Origin: a virus | Direction: 5' to 3' (one strand) | IMG/VR virus record: IMGVR_UViG_3300013126_000027 | Location: 1 to 64,000 of that record | DNA length: 64,000 nt | Shown: piece by piece, positions 39,101 to 46,821 of the stretch | Layout: the number at the start of each line of letters is the position of its first letter | How positions within the stretch are numbered: position 1 is the first letter of the stretch | Translations under genes and position numbers: made by a program | Notes under the pieces: model-generated | The model's database searches: none | What the model was told of the DNA's origin: nothing | Seen by the model: only the letters and a program-made list of their open reading frames with translations

Positions 39101-40446
39101 GCTCCCCTGATCTTCAAGCCAGCACACATGACTTCCCAATCGTTTCGAACCTGTTGATGCGCGGTCAATCCCCACATTGAGGGAAGCGTCCAACCAGTAA
39201 GTCCATAGACACCGACCAAGTTGTCGGACTTTCTATTGTAGATGAACTGCCCTTTGGCACCATTTCCCGTAATGCCAGGATGTGTGTTGTAGTCGGGATT
39301 CGCAGCAACAAAAGTGGCATAGTCCGATCTTTTGTCGCCTTCATTCTTGTAATAAACATAACCATTCCAGTAATACCAAGGAGCCAGCACCCTCATGCCG
39401 CTTGGCAATCTATTCAATGAATCGACTATTGCATCAAGCCTCGTCTTGTAATCACCTGGTGTGGCTGCTTTGTTGAAATAAGAAGTTGCATCATCATCGA
39501 TGTAGGATTGGCTGTGGTTTGGAGCAGTAAGCCATACCATGGGCTTCACATAGTCATATGTCGTGAAATCCCCGGTAATCATGCGCTCGGCTTCGAGAGA
39601 CTGCGTTGTCATTCCCGAAATGGGAGGAAGCCATCCTGCTACCCAAATCGGATTGGGTTCTTGATTGAAGGCGAATTGTGGTGAAGTGGATAGATTGGGG
39701 GTTTCTTCTATCGTAATTGTCGTTCCCGCAGGAGGACCAGGAAAGTAACCCTTTGCTTTTTGCGCTTGCAGATATTGAAGATTAGTGGCAGTTGCACCGT
39801 TTACATAGAACTGATTCTTCAGATTCAATATCAGGTAATCTCTGTCCGATGACCAATTGTTGCTCAATGTGTATTCAAAAGACCTGTCGATGTAAACATT
39901 CGGATTTGATTTGCTGAACGCCCTGACGGTGAGTCGAACGGGAATTCCAAATCCAACTCCATTTCTGAAATAGGAGGCAGAACCAACGGTGGCATAATTT
40001 TGCTCATCTATCTCGTAATCTGCCGGTATGTTGAGTCCCGACACATATTGATCCATCTCACCTGTTCTACCCAACAGTTTTCCCGTATCAAGGTTCAAAG
40101 CCATATCAGGAGAAAAATCTCCCGTGATTATCAGAAAACCAGGATCGGAAAAAGTAAGACCCGTGCAAAGGACATTTCCGCTTTTTGCGACATAGAACTT
40201 CCAAGCATCATCTACCGTTATATCTTCTTGCTCAAAATACACTCTTGTGGGTGTGACTCTTGGAAAATCAAAGCCGCTGTTGAAGTATGTGCTAGGAGCA
40301 ATGGGAAACTCAAGACGATAGCATTCTTCGCTCACGCCGTATCCAGAGGAATATCCCCCTGTGTCTATGCCATCAGGATAATAAAGGGAGGGATCGAATT
40401 CAGAAATTACTCTGTATTTTCCCTGCCAAAGATATTCTCTAGCCAT
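36157..40446 (-). CDS. 1429-residue baseplate-cluster protein, glycosidase-like (unassigned)
   Basis: Largest unassigned protein of the window. The start at 40446 lies one base after the gp5 stop, with GGAGG 11 nt upstream; in-frame ATGs at 40473 and 40464 overlap gp5. Residues 1-230 are beta-rich with NNWSSDRDYLILNLKN. From about 270 the pattern suggests a TIM-barrel hydrolase: PMVWLTAPNH, VLAPWYYWNG, then DYITFDQEG (acidic pair near 457-459) and AVCGAEHFYWWNT. A second aromatic-rich module (about 850-1400) has SVISFYRWGARSFHFHF and STEHYFWTSNG. No family can be named with certainty. Its position between gp5 and PAAR suggests a virion-associated hydrolase or large spike ornament. Confidence 0.6.
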   Translation of the reverse strand: MAREYLWQGKYRVISEFDPSLYYPDGIDTGGYSSGYGVSEECYRLEFPIAPSTYFNSGFDFPRVTPTRVYFEQEDITVDDAWKFYVAKSGNVLCTGLTFSDPGFLIITGDFSPDMALNLDTGKLLGRTGEMDQYVSGLNIPADYEIDEQNYATVGSASYFRNGVGFGIPVRLTVRAFSKSNPNVYIDRSFEYTLSNNWSSDRDYLILNLKNQFYVNGATATNLQYLQAQKAKGYFPGPPAGTTITIEETPNLSTSPQFAFNQEPNPIWVAGWLPPISGMTTQSLEAERMITGDFTTYDYVKPMVWLTAPNHSQSYIDDDATSYFNKAATPGDYKTRLDAIVDSLNRLPSGMRVLAPWYYWNGYVYYKNEGDKRSDYATFVAANPDYNTHPGITGNGAKGQFIYNRKSDNLVGVYGLTGWTLPSMWGLTAHQQVRNDWEVMCAGLKIRGALIDYITFDQEGIPITPFDFDQNNAQILQTIESLPQASREWFGARPLKTILTQNGKYPNYTGLSAGFPGGSRHPQKDPSYVYWAAAGNTIRNASLNYCLYETARQNYPNIGFSNYESFKINELDWVYDPYGHPIFQENTVGDGASPYLYAAWNFSTSYVISPYDDTYIVRRDWNLVTQATSFFQNSLWNCFLIDMQTVRGIRRADSNSKLRPWIRPRDWAGDAGFAVGITSGQPESPISGSRFYYEIVRHAAVCGAEHFYWWNTADTGSRLARSSAELNEVFTEINDLLGGFSPETVTKERISFKCDYVISGTKAAGGRNWNRYVWRVTPKPGVTLRDETGQILTVDSDGGKWLVTALPSAPVFYKVSISESPGDWAIPRYKDQYYVLINPAVADAADANGITWGNFTNNFVSYFQGNPRSGQGKRGFSWENNPRNPHMSSPWHNAIYESVISFYRWGARSFHFHFATGTYAMDENRSISGDAGVFFLSPQIWRDSYKYETPGITHTNPARWKGLTGAINSLLSGTMIPVDETYTTQTGLSWITEPCNVCLYMPTNVNYYDYRRKASKYWRSLPGTTADKDAAYYSKLDGMLEMLGSMRPSGIGKGRLSVCLDVGSAMATPKSIELHRKVRDESGSKNTPTDSSYISDALELSDYYVWTKLQEMGIDVFIEARPPKIKNRVDYGLGISSGPAGLTSYEAIGSERPNIVSTEHYFWTSNGLSKTALPAAVAHFGAKDEMESNSDPAKIHRLNWQSFYMTKSGIYNDPYRAWTKTSIGGQTHDMWNYSDMTDNTYLTPHAATFYLYALADHHRHYSNLKNGNTGQFGARLTNYNSIVFDATWFADANKSVADANGSSLTVYRRDLFTANPLTRTLTGPRGSFPPWNGLTFDAVSWAAGPSAYYENNPASSSGLSAHRYWTIDGRNFWTNNVMKSTFNGFIQMLDAFCATAAPVSAVSEGWTGLTYPYDSYSKNIIDATAHGMV

Positions 40447-40447
40447 A

Positions 40448-42244
40448 TCAGAAAGAACCTCCATCAAGTACATCCGGCAATATTACGGGTTGTGCAAATT
40501 CCGCAGGGAATGCAATGACAGGAACGCTTGGAAGAGGAGCGACTCCTGGCAATTGATTGGTGGGATCTGTATTTGCAATCCCTGTCTGACCTGGATAACC
40601 CTGCAAGAGGCTTGCTGCTTCGTTGGGGACAGCGTATAGGCTGATTGTCGGCAAGCCTGGCAGTCCTGTGGCTGCCTGTGCCGACCCTGTTCCTCCTGCT
40701 CCCATGACAAGGCTTGAATCGGACACGCCTGGTGCCGTGGGCGGAATCGGAGGAAGGGATACCGCAGCGACTTGCGTGGACGAGGAATCGTTTCGGGATT
40801 CGGACTCATCGCTGAGTGCCGAAAGTGCCGCTGCTCCTGCAACGATTCCCAATCTTGCGGCACCCTCAAGGAGTCTTTGCGTACTTGGCGACAGTTCGGT
40901 TCCTTCTTCAGGCTCGGTGACCTCAGCCCCGCCAACCTCATCGGGAACGGCAGCAGGGGCAGACCCGTTGAAAGTTGTCGTGCTTGCACTTGTCGATGCG
41001 ACTTCCGTGGTCTGCGTGCTTGCTGCCGTGGTTGTCGTGGAAGAGGTTGTCGTTGTTGCTTGACTGGTGGCGACTGCTCCCGCCGGTACTGTTCCCTCAG
41101 ACTGCTTCTGCAATGTGCTTGAAGGCGTGGTATTTCCTGCAACCACGCCCGCCGTGGATGGGCTTCCAAGAGATGGCAAGACTCTCGTATCGCCTGTTGT
41201 GCTTGGATCGGGGAACTCAACTCTTCGCTTCTCTATCTGATCCAAACCACCAACGCTCACGGAAGAAGAGTTGACTCCTTCGGGATTCAGGTCTATTCTC
41301 GGGGCAATCAAGGTCATGTTGCCGCCACTTGACATGGTGTAGGAACCGGAGACCTTGTGTACGAAACTTCCCTTGGTGTGCATGATCACATTTCCATGCA
41401 CCAATGTACGCACATCTCCATCCACCTCAAGGTAGAAATCCCTTCCGACCTTGAACTGCGCCCTGCCCTCGTTGGTATACAGGACATTTCCCTTGATCAT
41501 CGCGGACTTCGATCCTATGGTGATCTCGTAGTCATCTCCAACGATCTTCGTGACCCGTGAACCGGTTGCGCCGATTTCCTCGAAAGATCCTGACTTGTGA
41601 TAGCGGTGCAGTCTTTCATTCTGCGGAGTGTCATCGACTTCGATGATGTGACCCGACTGGCTTTCGTAGACATGGTTGTAGGGATAGGTCGCTCCGTAGG
41701 CACTCTGCGGCTCCTGCCAACTTCCCGTCAACGCCGCAGGAATCTTCGGAATCCTTGCGTCTGCCTTTTCCTTGAGTATGGTCTGCTCAAGGCTTTCGCC
41801 TCTGGCAAGCCTGTTTGTGTCCTGCTCTCCGGCATAGGAATCCAAGGGATATGTGCCGCTTGGGTCGTAGAATCCCTGTTCCGGATCTTTGTACTTTCCG
41901 TTGTCATCGGGGAACGGATAGCCTGCCACCGTACCCATGATGATCGGGTCTTGTGCATGAGGACCATCTCTAAAGAATCCCACTACCCATGTTCCTGGCA
42001 GAACGCCGGTGGGACTTGTTCCCTTACCGCTGATTGCCGCACTTGTGATTGGTTGTATCACGGAAGCCCAAGGCAACGACTCGGTGGGTATCAGAATCTT
42101 GCTGCCCGTGTGAAACCCATAGATGCGAACCCTGCATCGTCCGACTTTCAACGGATCATTTATGTCCTCAACGACACCATGCCACCAGACAAAATCCATC
42201 TTGCCCAAGTAGTCATTGGGATTTTCCCTCATCTCATTGAGCAT
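40448..42244 (-). CDS. gp5: Baseplate central spike protein gp5-like, without lysozyme domain
   Basis: 598 residues. Residues 15-110 are the gp5 OB-fold (WWHGVVEDINDPLKVGRCRV, then LPWASVIQPITSAAISG), very close to T4. T4 next has a lysozyme domain. Here there is only a short linker (about 115-205) with no EGLRLKVY-like catalytic helix. Then comes the needle: SGHIIEVDDTP followed by repeating hydrophobic/polar strands (YEITIGSKSAM, FYLEVDGDVRTLV) of the triple beta-helix, to about 330. The C-terminus is a long Ser/Thr/Ala-rich low-complexity tail. TGATG couples it to gp27. Confidence 0.88.
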   Translation of the reverse strand: MLNEMRENPNDYLGKMDFVWWHGVVEDINDPLKVGRCRVRIYGFHTGSKILIPTESLPWASVIQPITSAAISGKGTSPTGVLPGTWVVGFFRDGPHAQDPIIMGTVAGYPFPDDNGKYKDPEQGFYDPSGTYPLDSYAGEQDTNRLARGESLEQTILKEKADARIPKIPAALTGSWQEPQSAYGATYPYNHVYESQSGHIIEVDDTPQNERLHRYHKSGSFEEIGATGSRVTKIVGDDYEITIGSKSAMIKGNVLYTNEGRAQFKVGRDFYLEVDGDVRTLVHGNVIMHTKGSFVHKVSGSYTMSSGGNMTLIAPRIDLNPEGVNSSSVSVGGLDQIEKRRVEFPDPSTTGDTRVLPSLGSPSTAGVVAGNTTPSSTLQKQSEGTVPAGAVATSQATTTTSSTTTTAASTQTTEVASTSASTTTFNGSAPAAVPDEVGGAEVTEPEEGTELSPSTQRLLEGAARLGIVAGAAALSALSDESESRNDSSSTQVAAVSLPPIPPTAPGVSDSSLVMGAGGTGSAQAATGLPGLPTISLYAVPNEAASLLQGYPGQTGIANTDPTNQLPGVAPLPSVPVIAFPAEFAQPVILPDVLDGGSF

Positions 42245-43548
42245 CAGACTTCCCCACTATCGAAGGTTTGCACTTCAGGAATCTTCTCGTCATATCCATC
42301 CTTGACGAGTTCCATCTTCATGTTGTAACTGCCATCCCCTATTTCGTGGAGTATTGCCGTCACCATGTAACGACCCGAAAGATAAGGATCATACCAATCG
42401 TCCTTGTTCTTTGGGTCTTCGGTGCTTGGTATGTCAACAGACACCATGTCACCGACTCTTCTCCTTGAATCTCCGTTCACGGTGACCGTCAATGTGTTCG
42501 TCCTGAACTGATTCATCTGCGACTGGCGGCGAGTGGAGATCAATTCCATCTCGTCATTGTCTTCCACGCTGTCGTACCTGAAGGAGTGCTTTGGATAGTA
42601 TTTTTGATAGGCGGTTACATTGTAACTCAAGTCATCGGTTATTTTTGAGATAAGCGGATATCTTGAGATGGTGGGAATCCTGTCTCGTTGGGTGCAGTAT
42701 ATGTAAAGATTGGTGGATGCCTTCTTGCCCAGTATGTCAAGAACCAACGCATTGTTTGAGTAAACTCCCGACACGATTTCCCTCATCTTGTCTCCGCGAC
42801 CACCAACGGAAAATGAGATGATGTTGTAGAATTCCTTCTTCATGAATATCTCGCCGGTGTTCTGATCCCTGTTTGTCGGGGTGTGGTGGTACTTGACCAA
42901 TGTCTCCTGTGCCTTCAATATCGAAAGAGGCATGAAGTTGTACTTGCCGTCAAGATTCTCGTAGAAAACATAGTCACACACCTCGGGGATTGATTCCGCC
43001 GATGATCTCTTTGCCAGCCAATTGATCGCATACATGGGATTCCAATTCGGAATGATGGCATTTCTTCTTCCCATGGTAGGGCAGCAGTTTATGCTTATTC
43101 CGAATATGTCGTTTCCTATCCTCTCCACCATTTCGCTGTAGGGCATGTCGTTGAATGATCTTGAAATCTTCAACTTTGCGTTTTCGTAGGCAGGAACGGA
43201 GACAAACTCAAGGCGAACCAATTTCTTTCCTTCGCCCGAGAGTTTTGTCTCGGATGTGACCTTGTATATCTTGAAGGTCTTTTCGATGAAGTCATTGCTT
43301 CCTGCATCGCCTGGTGTCGAGAAGACCACTTTCATTGTCTCTCTTCCCGTGATCTGCAAGTATCGAACGAGGTTGATTGAGTCTATCAGCACCAAGAAGC
43401 CAGACAGACCATTTGCGAATATGTCTTCATAGATGTTGAGCGCAACGAACTGCGACTTCACATCCAATGTTGCTCCTGCCGCCGACTCAATCGTCAGCGA
43501 ATCGACAAGAATGTCACCAGGATTGAGAATTTTGTCGTTATGGAGCAT
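42244..43548 (-). CDS. gp27: Baseplate hub protein gp27-like
   Basis: 434 residues (T4 391). Forms the trimeric torus under the tail tube that holds the gp5 spike. The N-terminal half has a LTIESAAGATLDVKSQFVAL strand, and the middle has the conserved IINCCP-like turn and NWLAKRSSAE helix. The C-terminal SGRYMVTAILHEIGDGSYNM is the typical ending of phage hub (gpD/gp27-type) proteins. It is followed directly by gp5 with a one-base overlap, as expected for two proteins assembled in 3:3 ratio. Confidence 0.87.
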   Translation of the reverse strand: MLHNDKILNPGDILVDSLTIESAAGATLDVKSQFVALNIYEDIFANGLSGFLVLIDSINLVRYLQITGRETMKVVFSTPGDAGSNDFIEKTFKIYKVTSETKLSGEGKKLVRLEFVSVPAYENAKLKISRSFNDMPYSEMVERIGNDIFGISINCCPTMGRRNAIIPNWNPMYAINWLAKRSSAESIPEVCDYVFYENLDGKYNFMPLSILKAQETLVKYHHTPTNRDQNTGEIFMKKEFYNIISFSVGGRGDKMREIVSGVYSNNALVLDILGKKASTNLYIYCTQRDRIPTISRYPLISKITDDLSYNVTAYQKYYPKHSFRYDSVEDNDEMELISTRRQSQMNQFRTNTLTVTVNGDSRRRVGDMVSVDIPSTEDPKNKDDWYDPYLSGRYMVTAILHEIGDGSYNMKMELVKDGYDEKIPEVQTFDSGEV

Positions 43549-43554
43549 GTCTTA

Positions 43555-44406
43555 TCATGTGAAGATCGACCTGAACTGCGTCAATATTGCGCTGATGAAT
43601 TCCGGCTTTACTGCGCGAATGAGCCTTTTTTCGTCATTCAGGCGGTACTCCTGCGTTCTGTTGTCAACGGCAATGACATCAACGAATCCGATGTCGGTAA
43701 CATATCTATTCAATATGGAAGAGGCATTTGCGATGTCGGATGGAGGACCGCTCCTTGGATCCAAAGTATTTCCATCCGAGTCTTCAAAATGATGAATGGA
43801 AAATTGCCTTGGCTGCAATCTTGAGAAGGCAAGGATCTTCGCGGGATCATTGTCAAGATAGAATCTTGCATATCCGTCCTGCGAATAGGCGTAGTCATAG
43901 GCAGGATCAAACAAGGATGCCTGTTCCCCATCGATGACTATGGAATTGTATGTCGGATCCCATTTGATGATGTCTGCGGACACGGTTGTTCCGTTTGACA
44001 AGTCCTGATGTATCGTCTTTGCCCCGCTCAACAGCAATGTGTTCTGCAACTGAAAGGTATCGGGTATTCTTGCCGTATCGGGATAATAGACGGTATACCC
44101 CCTGTGTTTCTCGGAGATGTAACTCTCAAGTTCCGCAGATGACAATGGCCATTCGAATGTCGGATCGTGAATCTCGTTGAAGAGAAGAATGAGCCAATGC
44201 AAATCGGCTCTGTCATAGATCCTGTGGGAAAGGGTCTCTGGTCTCTCGCCGTCCTGAATTTCATAGGGCAGCGAGGTTATTGCGGCATTCTTGAAGTAGT
44301 CGCTTATCTTTGCCCTGACCGTGACATCCTTGACGACCTGTACCTTCGTAAGGTCATTCTTGTCCATCGTGTACGATATTGAGGGAAAGTATGAGAAGTA
44401 GGGCAT
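43555..44406 (-). CDS. gp53: Baseplate wedge protein gp53
   Basis: The last wedge component, joining wedges around the hub. It has 283 residues (T4 196). The signature is in the first half: MPYFSYFPSISYTM, then SYKFNDGERPE-like LPYEIQDGERPETLSHRIYD, and LHWLILLFNEIHDPTFEWPL. The C-terminal part, about residues 150-283, is longer than in T4. It sits between gp48 and gp27 with gaps of 3 and 6 bases. Confidence 0.93.
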   Translation of the reverse strand: MPYFSYFPSISYTMDKNDLTKVQVVKDVTVRAKISDYFKNAAITSLPYEIQDGERPETLSHRIYDRADLHWLILLFNEIHDPTFEWPLSSAELESYISEKHRGYTVYYPDTARIPDTFQLQNTLLLSGAKTIHQDLSNGTTVSADIIKWDPTYNSIVIDGEQASLFDPAYDYAYSQDGYARFYLDNDPAKILAFSRLQPRQFSIHHFEDSDGNTLDPRSGPPSDIANASSILNRYVTDIGFVDVIAVDNRTQEYRLNDEKRLIRAVKPEFISAILTQFRSIFT

Positions 44407-44409
44407 GGA

Positions 44410-45708
44410 TTAGAATCCTTGGTCGATGCGATCCTGTGTGAGGATTTCCATTTCGCTGAACGAAAGGCTCATGGTGATCTGCGTGGGAGCAGCACCTTCC
44501 TCATCCGGTCTGAATGTAGTGAAGGGGTTTGTGCCGTACTTGAGTTGAATGTCCGTCAGCGCACAGCGAGCCATGCGGCTCAAGTAAAGGTTTTCCTTGT
44601 CCGTGTTCACGAATGTCAGCCTGAACTCCGCTGGATAATCAAGGAAACGACCACCGTATGAACGGGAAGGCAAGGAATATCTCTTGAAGGTACGAATGAT
44701 GGAGTAGACTTCATCGACTTCCTTCCTGCTCTTTGGTATGAATTCGAAGTCAAAATCAAAAGTCCTTCGCTCAACGCTTTCAAACAATTGAAGAACAAAT
44801 GGGTTTTGCACTCTTCGCTGACCGGCTTCAAGGTACTTCTTGAGATTCAAGTCTCCTTCAAGACCGAGTTTGTCTCCCACATCCTTCAGAGCCTCGTCCA
44901 TTTGCTTGACCGTTCCCATTCCCAATTGCTTGCTCAATGCTTCCGAAGCCTGCTTTGTGGTTGCATCAAGTTGCCCGTTTGTTGCCATGCTCATCAAATT
45001 CTTGATTCCGCCCTGAATTCCCGTAGCCATGGTATCAAGCGTGGAAAAACTGGTATCTTGACTGTACTTCATGGAGTACTTTGCAGCGATCCCGCCTGGC
45101 ATGTAGAGAAAGACAGTCTTTGTCGCTCTTTGCATCTTTCCGCCCAACCCCAATGCCTCTTGGACGAATCCTTCTTCCCCCTTTCCGAGTTGGTCGATGT
45201 TCTGCTTTCCCGCCTGTGCGAGTTGCTGTATCAATCCTGTTGCAAGACCCGAATTGACGAGATTCGCCGCCGAGACAATATTTCCGACCGAGAAATCACC
45301 GGCAACCTTGATGTCAGTAAATGCCTTGCCCGTGGCTATTTTCTGTACTTTACCCGCCAAAGCACCGCCTATGGTGGATTCAGGAAGAACCTTGCCACCT
45401 GCTTGCGCTCCCTTTGCTATTGAACCTGCAATTCCCTTTCCTTTCTCAAGAGAAGATGCAAAGAAAGGTTTTTCTCCACGAACGGACTTCAACCCCTCGC
45501 CTTGGTTTTCAAAGATGTCAAAGACTATGAAGTTCTGGTGTTCGGGAGAATCCCCAAGATCAAATGGATAACGATAGAAGGACTTCTCCGTTGGTGAGTA
45601 TGGTACGGCAGAGACACGGGACAAATCCCTGTCTGCCTGTCCATCGGCAGAACCCTGAAAGGCTCTGCCATTTCCATAAAGTCTTTGTAGGAATGAGGAT
45701 GAATTCAA
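44410..45708 (-). CDS. gp48: Baseplate tail-tube cap protein gp48
   Basis: 432 residues from a TTG at 45708 (ribosome site AGGAG 10 nt upstream); an in-frame ATG at 45777 would start upstream of the late promoter at 45732-45738 and inside the divergent gp4 control region. gp48 sits on the hub and, with gp54, starts tube growth. Typical parts: SFYRYPFDLGDSPEHQNFIVF near the start, a long Gly/Ala-rich helical middle, and a tube-like C-terminal half (FDFDFEFIPKSRKEVDEV, then SYGGRFLDYPAEFRLTFVN). T4 gp48 is 364 residues. It heads the minus-strand baseplate operon. Confidence 0.85.
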   Translation of the reverse strand: MNSSSFLQRLYGNGRAFQGSADGQADRDLSRVSAVPYSPTEKSFYRYPFDLGDSPEHQNFIVFDIFENQGEGLKSVRGEKPFFASSLEKGKGIAGSIAKGAQAGGKVLPESTIGGALAGKVQKIATGKAFTDIKVAGDFSVGNIVSAANLVNSGLATGLIQQLAQAGKQNIDQLGKGEEGFVQEALGLGGKMQRATKTVFLYMPGGIAAKYSMKYSQDTSFSTLDTMATGIQGGIKNLMSMATNGQLDATTKQASEALSKQLGMGTVKQMDEALKDVGDKLGLEGDLNLKKYLEAGQRRVQNPFVLQLFESVERRTFDFDFEFIPKSRKEVDEVYSIIRTFKRYSLPSRSYGGRFLDYPAEFRLTFVNTDKENLYLSRMARCALTDIQLKYGTNPFTTFRPDEEGAAPTQITMSLSFSEMEILTQDRIDQGF

Positions 45709-45731
45709 GGGGGTAGGTCTCCTGTACCTGT

Positions 45732-45738
45732 TATTTAG
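45732..45738 (-). promoter_or_regulatory. Late-type promoter element CTAAATA, leftward (gp48 operon)
   Basis: Exact CTAAATA on the minus strand, followed by AGGAGA. Together with the element at 45749-45755 it forms a divergent late promoter pair 10 bases apart. Confidence 0.78.
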
Positions 45739-45748
45739 CGCAAATCTG

Positions 45749-45755
45749 CTAAATA
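45749..45755 (+). promoter_or_regulatory. Late-type promoter element CTAAATA, rightward (gp4 operon)
   Basis: Exact CTAAATA on the plus strand. Transcription would begin about 6-8 nt downstream, almost at the ribosome site GAGGAG (45763-45768) of gp4. Confidence 0.78.
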
Positions 45756-45775
45756 TCAAATTGAGGAGACCTATC

Positions 45776-46237
45776 ATTCCAAGAGGAAGTTACAAAGGAT
45801 TTTACAAGCCAACGAACCCGAGCAAGTACCGAGGAGACTCCACTAATTGTGTGTATCGGTCGCTTTGGGAGCGAAGGTTCATGGTCTTCTGTGATACCAA
45901 TCCAAACATCATAGAGTGGTCTTCGGAGGAAGTGATCGTTCCATATCGATCCCCGTTCGACAACAAGATTCATCGCTACTTCGTGGACTTTTGGATCAAG
46001 ACCAAGAACAAGGATGGAGTGATAGAAACTGTGCTTGTTGAGATAAAGCCAAAGAAGAAGACGGTGCAACCCGCACCCGTGAGCGTGGGCGCAAAGGTGG
46101 GCAAGGGCAAATTGATGGAAGTCAGGGATTGGATGATCAACAACGCAAAATGGGAAGCCGCAAGAAACTACTGTGCTGACAGGAAATGGAAGTTTCAAAT
46201 TCTCACCGAAAACGAGATATTCGGAAACAGCAAATGA
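45776..46237 (+). CDS. gp4: Head completion protein gp4 (probable ATT start)
   Basis: Nuclease-fold protein needed to finish DNA-filled heads before tail joining. About 153 residues (T4 150). YRSLWERRFMVFCD, then IEWSSEEVIVPYRSP, HRYFVDFWIK and ETVLVEIKPKK are the family core (PD-(D/E)xK-like, with the late VEIKPKK). The frame opens with TTG at 45761, but that codon lies in the ribosome site and near the expected transcript start. The GAGGAG at 45763-45768 is 7 nt before ATT at 45776, giving MPRGSYKG, which fits the family N-terminus. The start codon therefore appears to be ATT; TTG remains the alternative. Confidence 0.88.
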   Translation: MPRGSYKGFYKPTNPSKYRGDSTNCVYRSLWERRFMVFCDTNPNIIEWSSEEVIVPYRSPFDNKIHRYFVDFWIKTKNKDGVIETVLVEIKPKKKTVQPAPVSVGAKVGKGKLMEVRDWMINNAKWEAARNYCADRKWKFQILTENEIFGNSK

Positions 46238-46821
46238 GCCAACGAAACGCAATTGCAATACTGCGGCGAATGTTTGCGGAGGGCATCGACATGACCTCTC
46301 GCAAGGCTACGAATTGGTTGAGAGACAATTTGACAAATGTGGGAGCAATCAATCCCGAAAGCGTCATAAAGACATCAGGTGAGTCCGTCACATTTCAAAC
46401 TGGCAAGATTTACCTTTTTGGATACAACCCCAAAACAGGACAGGACTTGAAATACTATGATCGTTTTCCTCTTGCTCTTGTGGTTTCTTACACCGAAGAC
46501 GGGTTCTTGGGACTCAATTTTCATTACCTCCACCCAAATGATCGCGCCAGATTTTTCAACAATTTGCAGACCTATGTAAATGATGAGGAATTTGACAGAA
46601 ATCCCAACGCCATCTTCAGCCTGAACTATGGAACCCTGAAGGCAGCAGGAGCCTTGAGATACTACAAGCCGACCATCAAGAGATACTATTACAAGAACAT
46701 CGTGACAAAAGTGACGGAAGTACCTCCTCTTTACTGGAAGTTCATGCTCTTCCTTCCGCTTGATCGGTTTGCAAAGGTGATCAAAGAACAAGTCTGGAAA
46801 GAATCCAGAAGGAAACTCTAA
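46234..46821 (+). CDS. Conserved T4-like virion-cluster protein (unassigned)
   Basis: 195 residues from ATG at 46234, which overlaps the gp4 stop (ATGA); a longer frame starts inside gp4. The N-terminus is basic and helical (NAIAILRRMFAEGIDMTSRKAT). The middle FQTGKIYLFGYNPKTGQDLKYYDRFPLAL and DGFLGLNFHYLHPNDRARFF form a pattern I recognise from T4-like environmental phages. There, proteins of this place are variously annotated as DNA end protector (gp2-like) or hypothetical. I cannot settle which. The basic C-terminus (KVIKEQVWKESRRKL) fits DNA contact. Confidence 0.7.
   Translation: MSQRNAIAILRRMFAEGIDMTSRKATNWLRDNLTNVGAINPESVIKTSGESVTFQTGKIYLFGYNPKTGQDLKYYDRFPLALVVSYTEDGFLGLNFHYLHPNDRARFFNNLQTYVNDEEFDRNPNAIFSLNYGTLKAAGALRYYKPTIKRYYYKNIVTKVTEVPPLYWKFMLFLPLDRFAKVIKEQVWKESRRKL

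Noticed and set aside
40448-42244. Lysozyme domain in gp5
   Set aside because: Between the OB domain and the needle there is only a short linker without the catalytic Glu helix or the EGLRLKVY-type segment.
45761-45777. gp48 start at ATG 45777 and gp4 start at TTG 45761
   Set aside because: Both would place codons upstream of or within the late promoter/ribosome-site region; TTG 45708 and ATT 45776 agree better with spacing and family N-termini. They remain alternatives.
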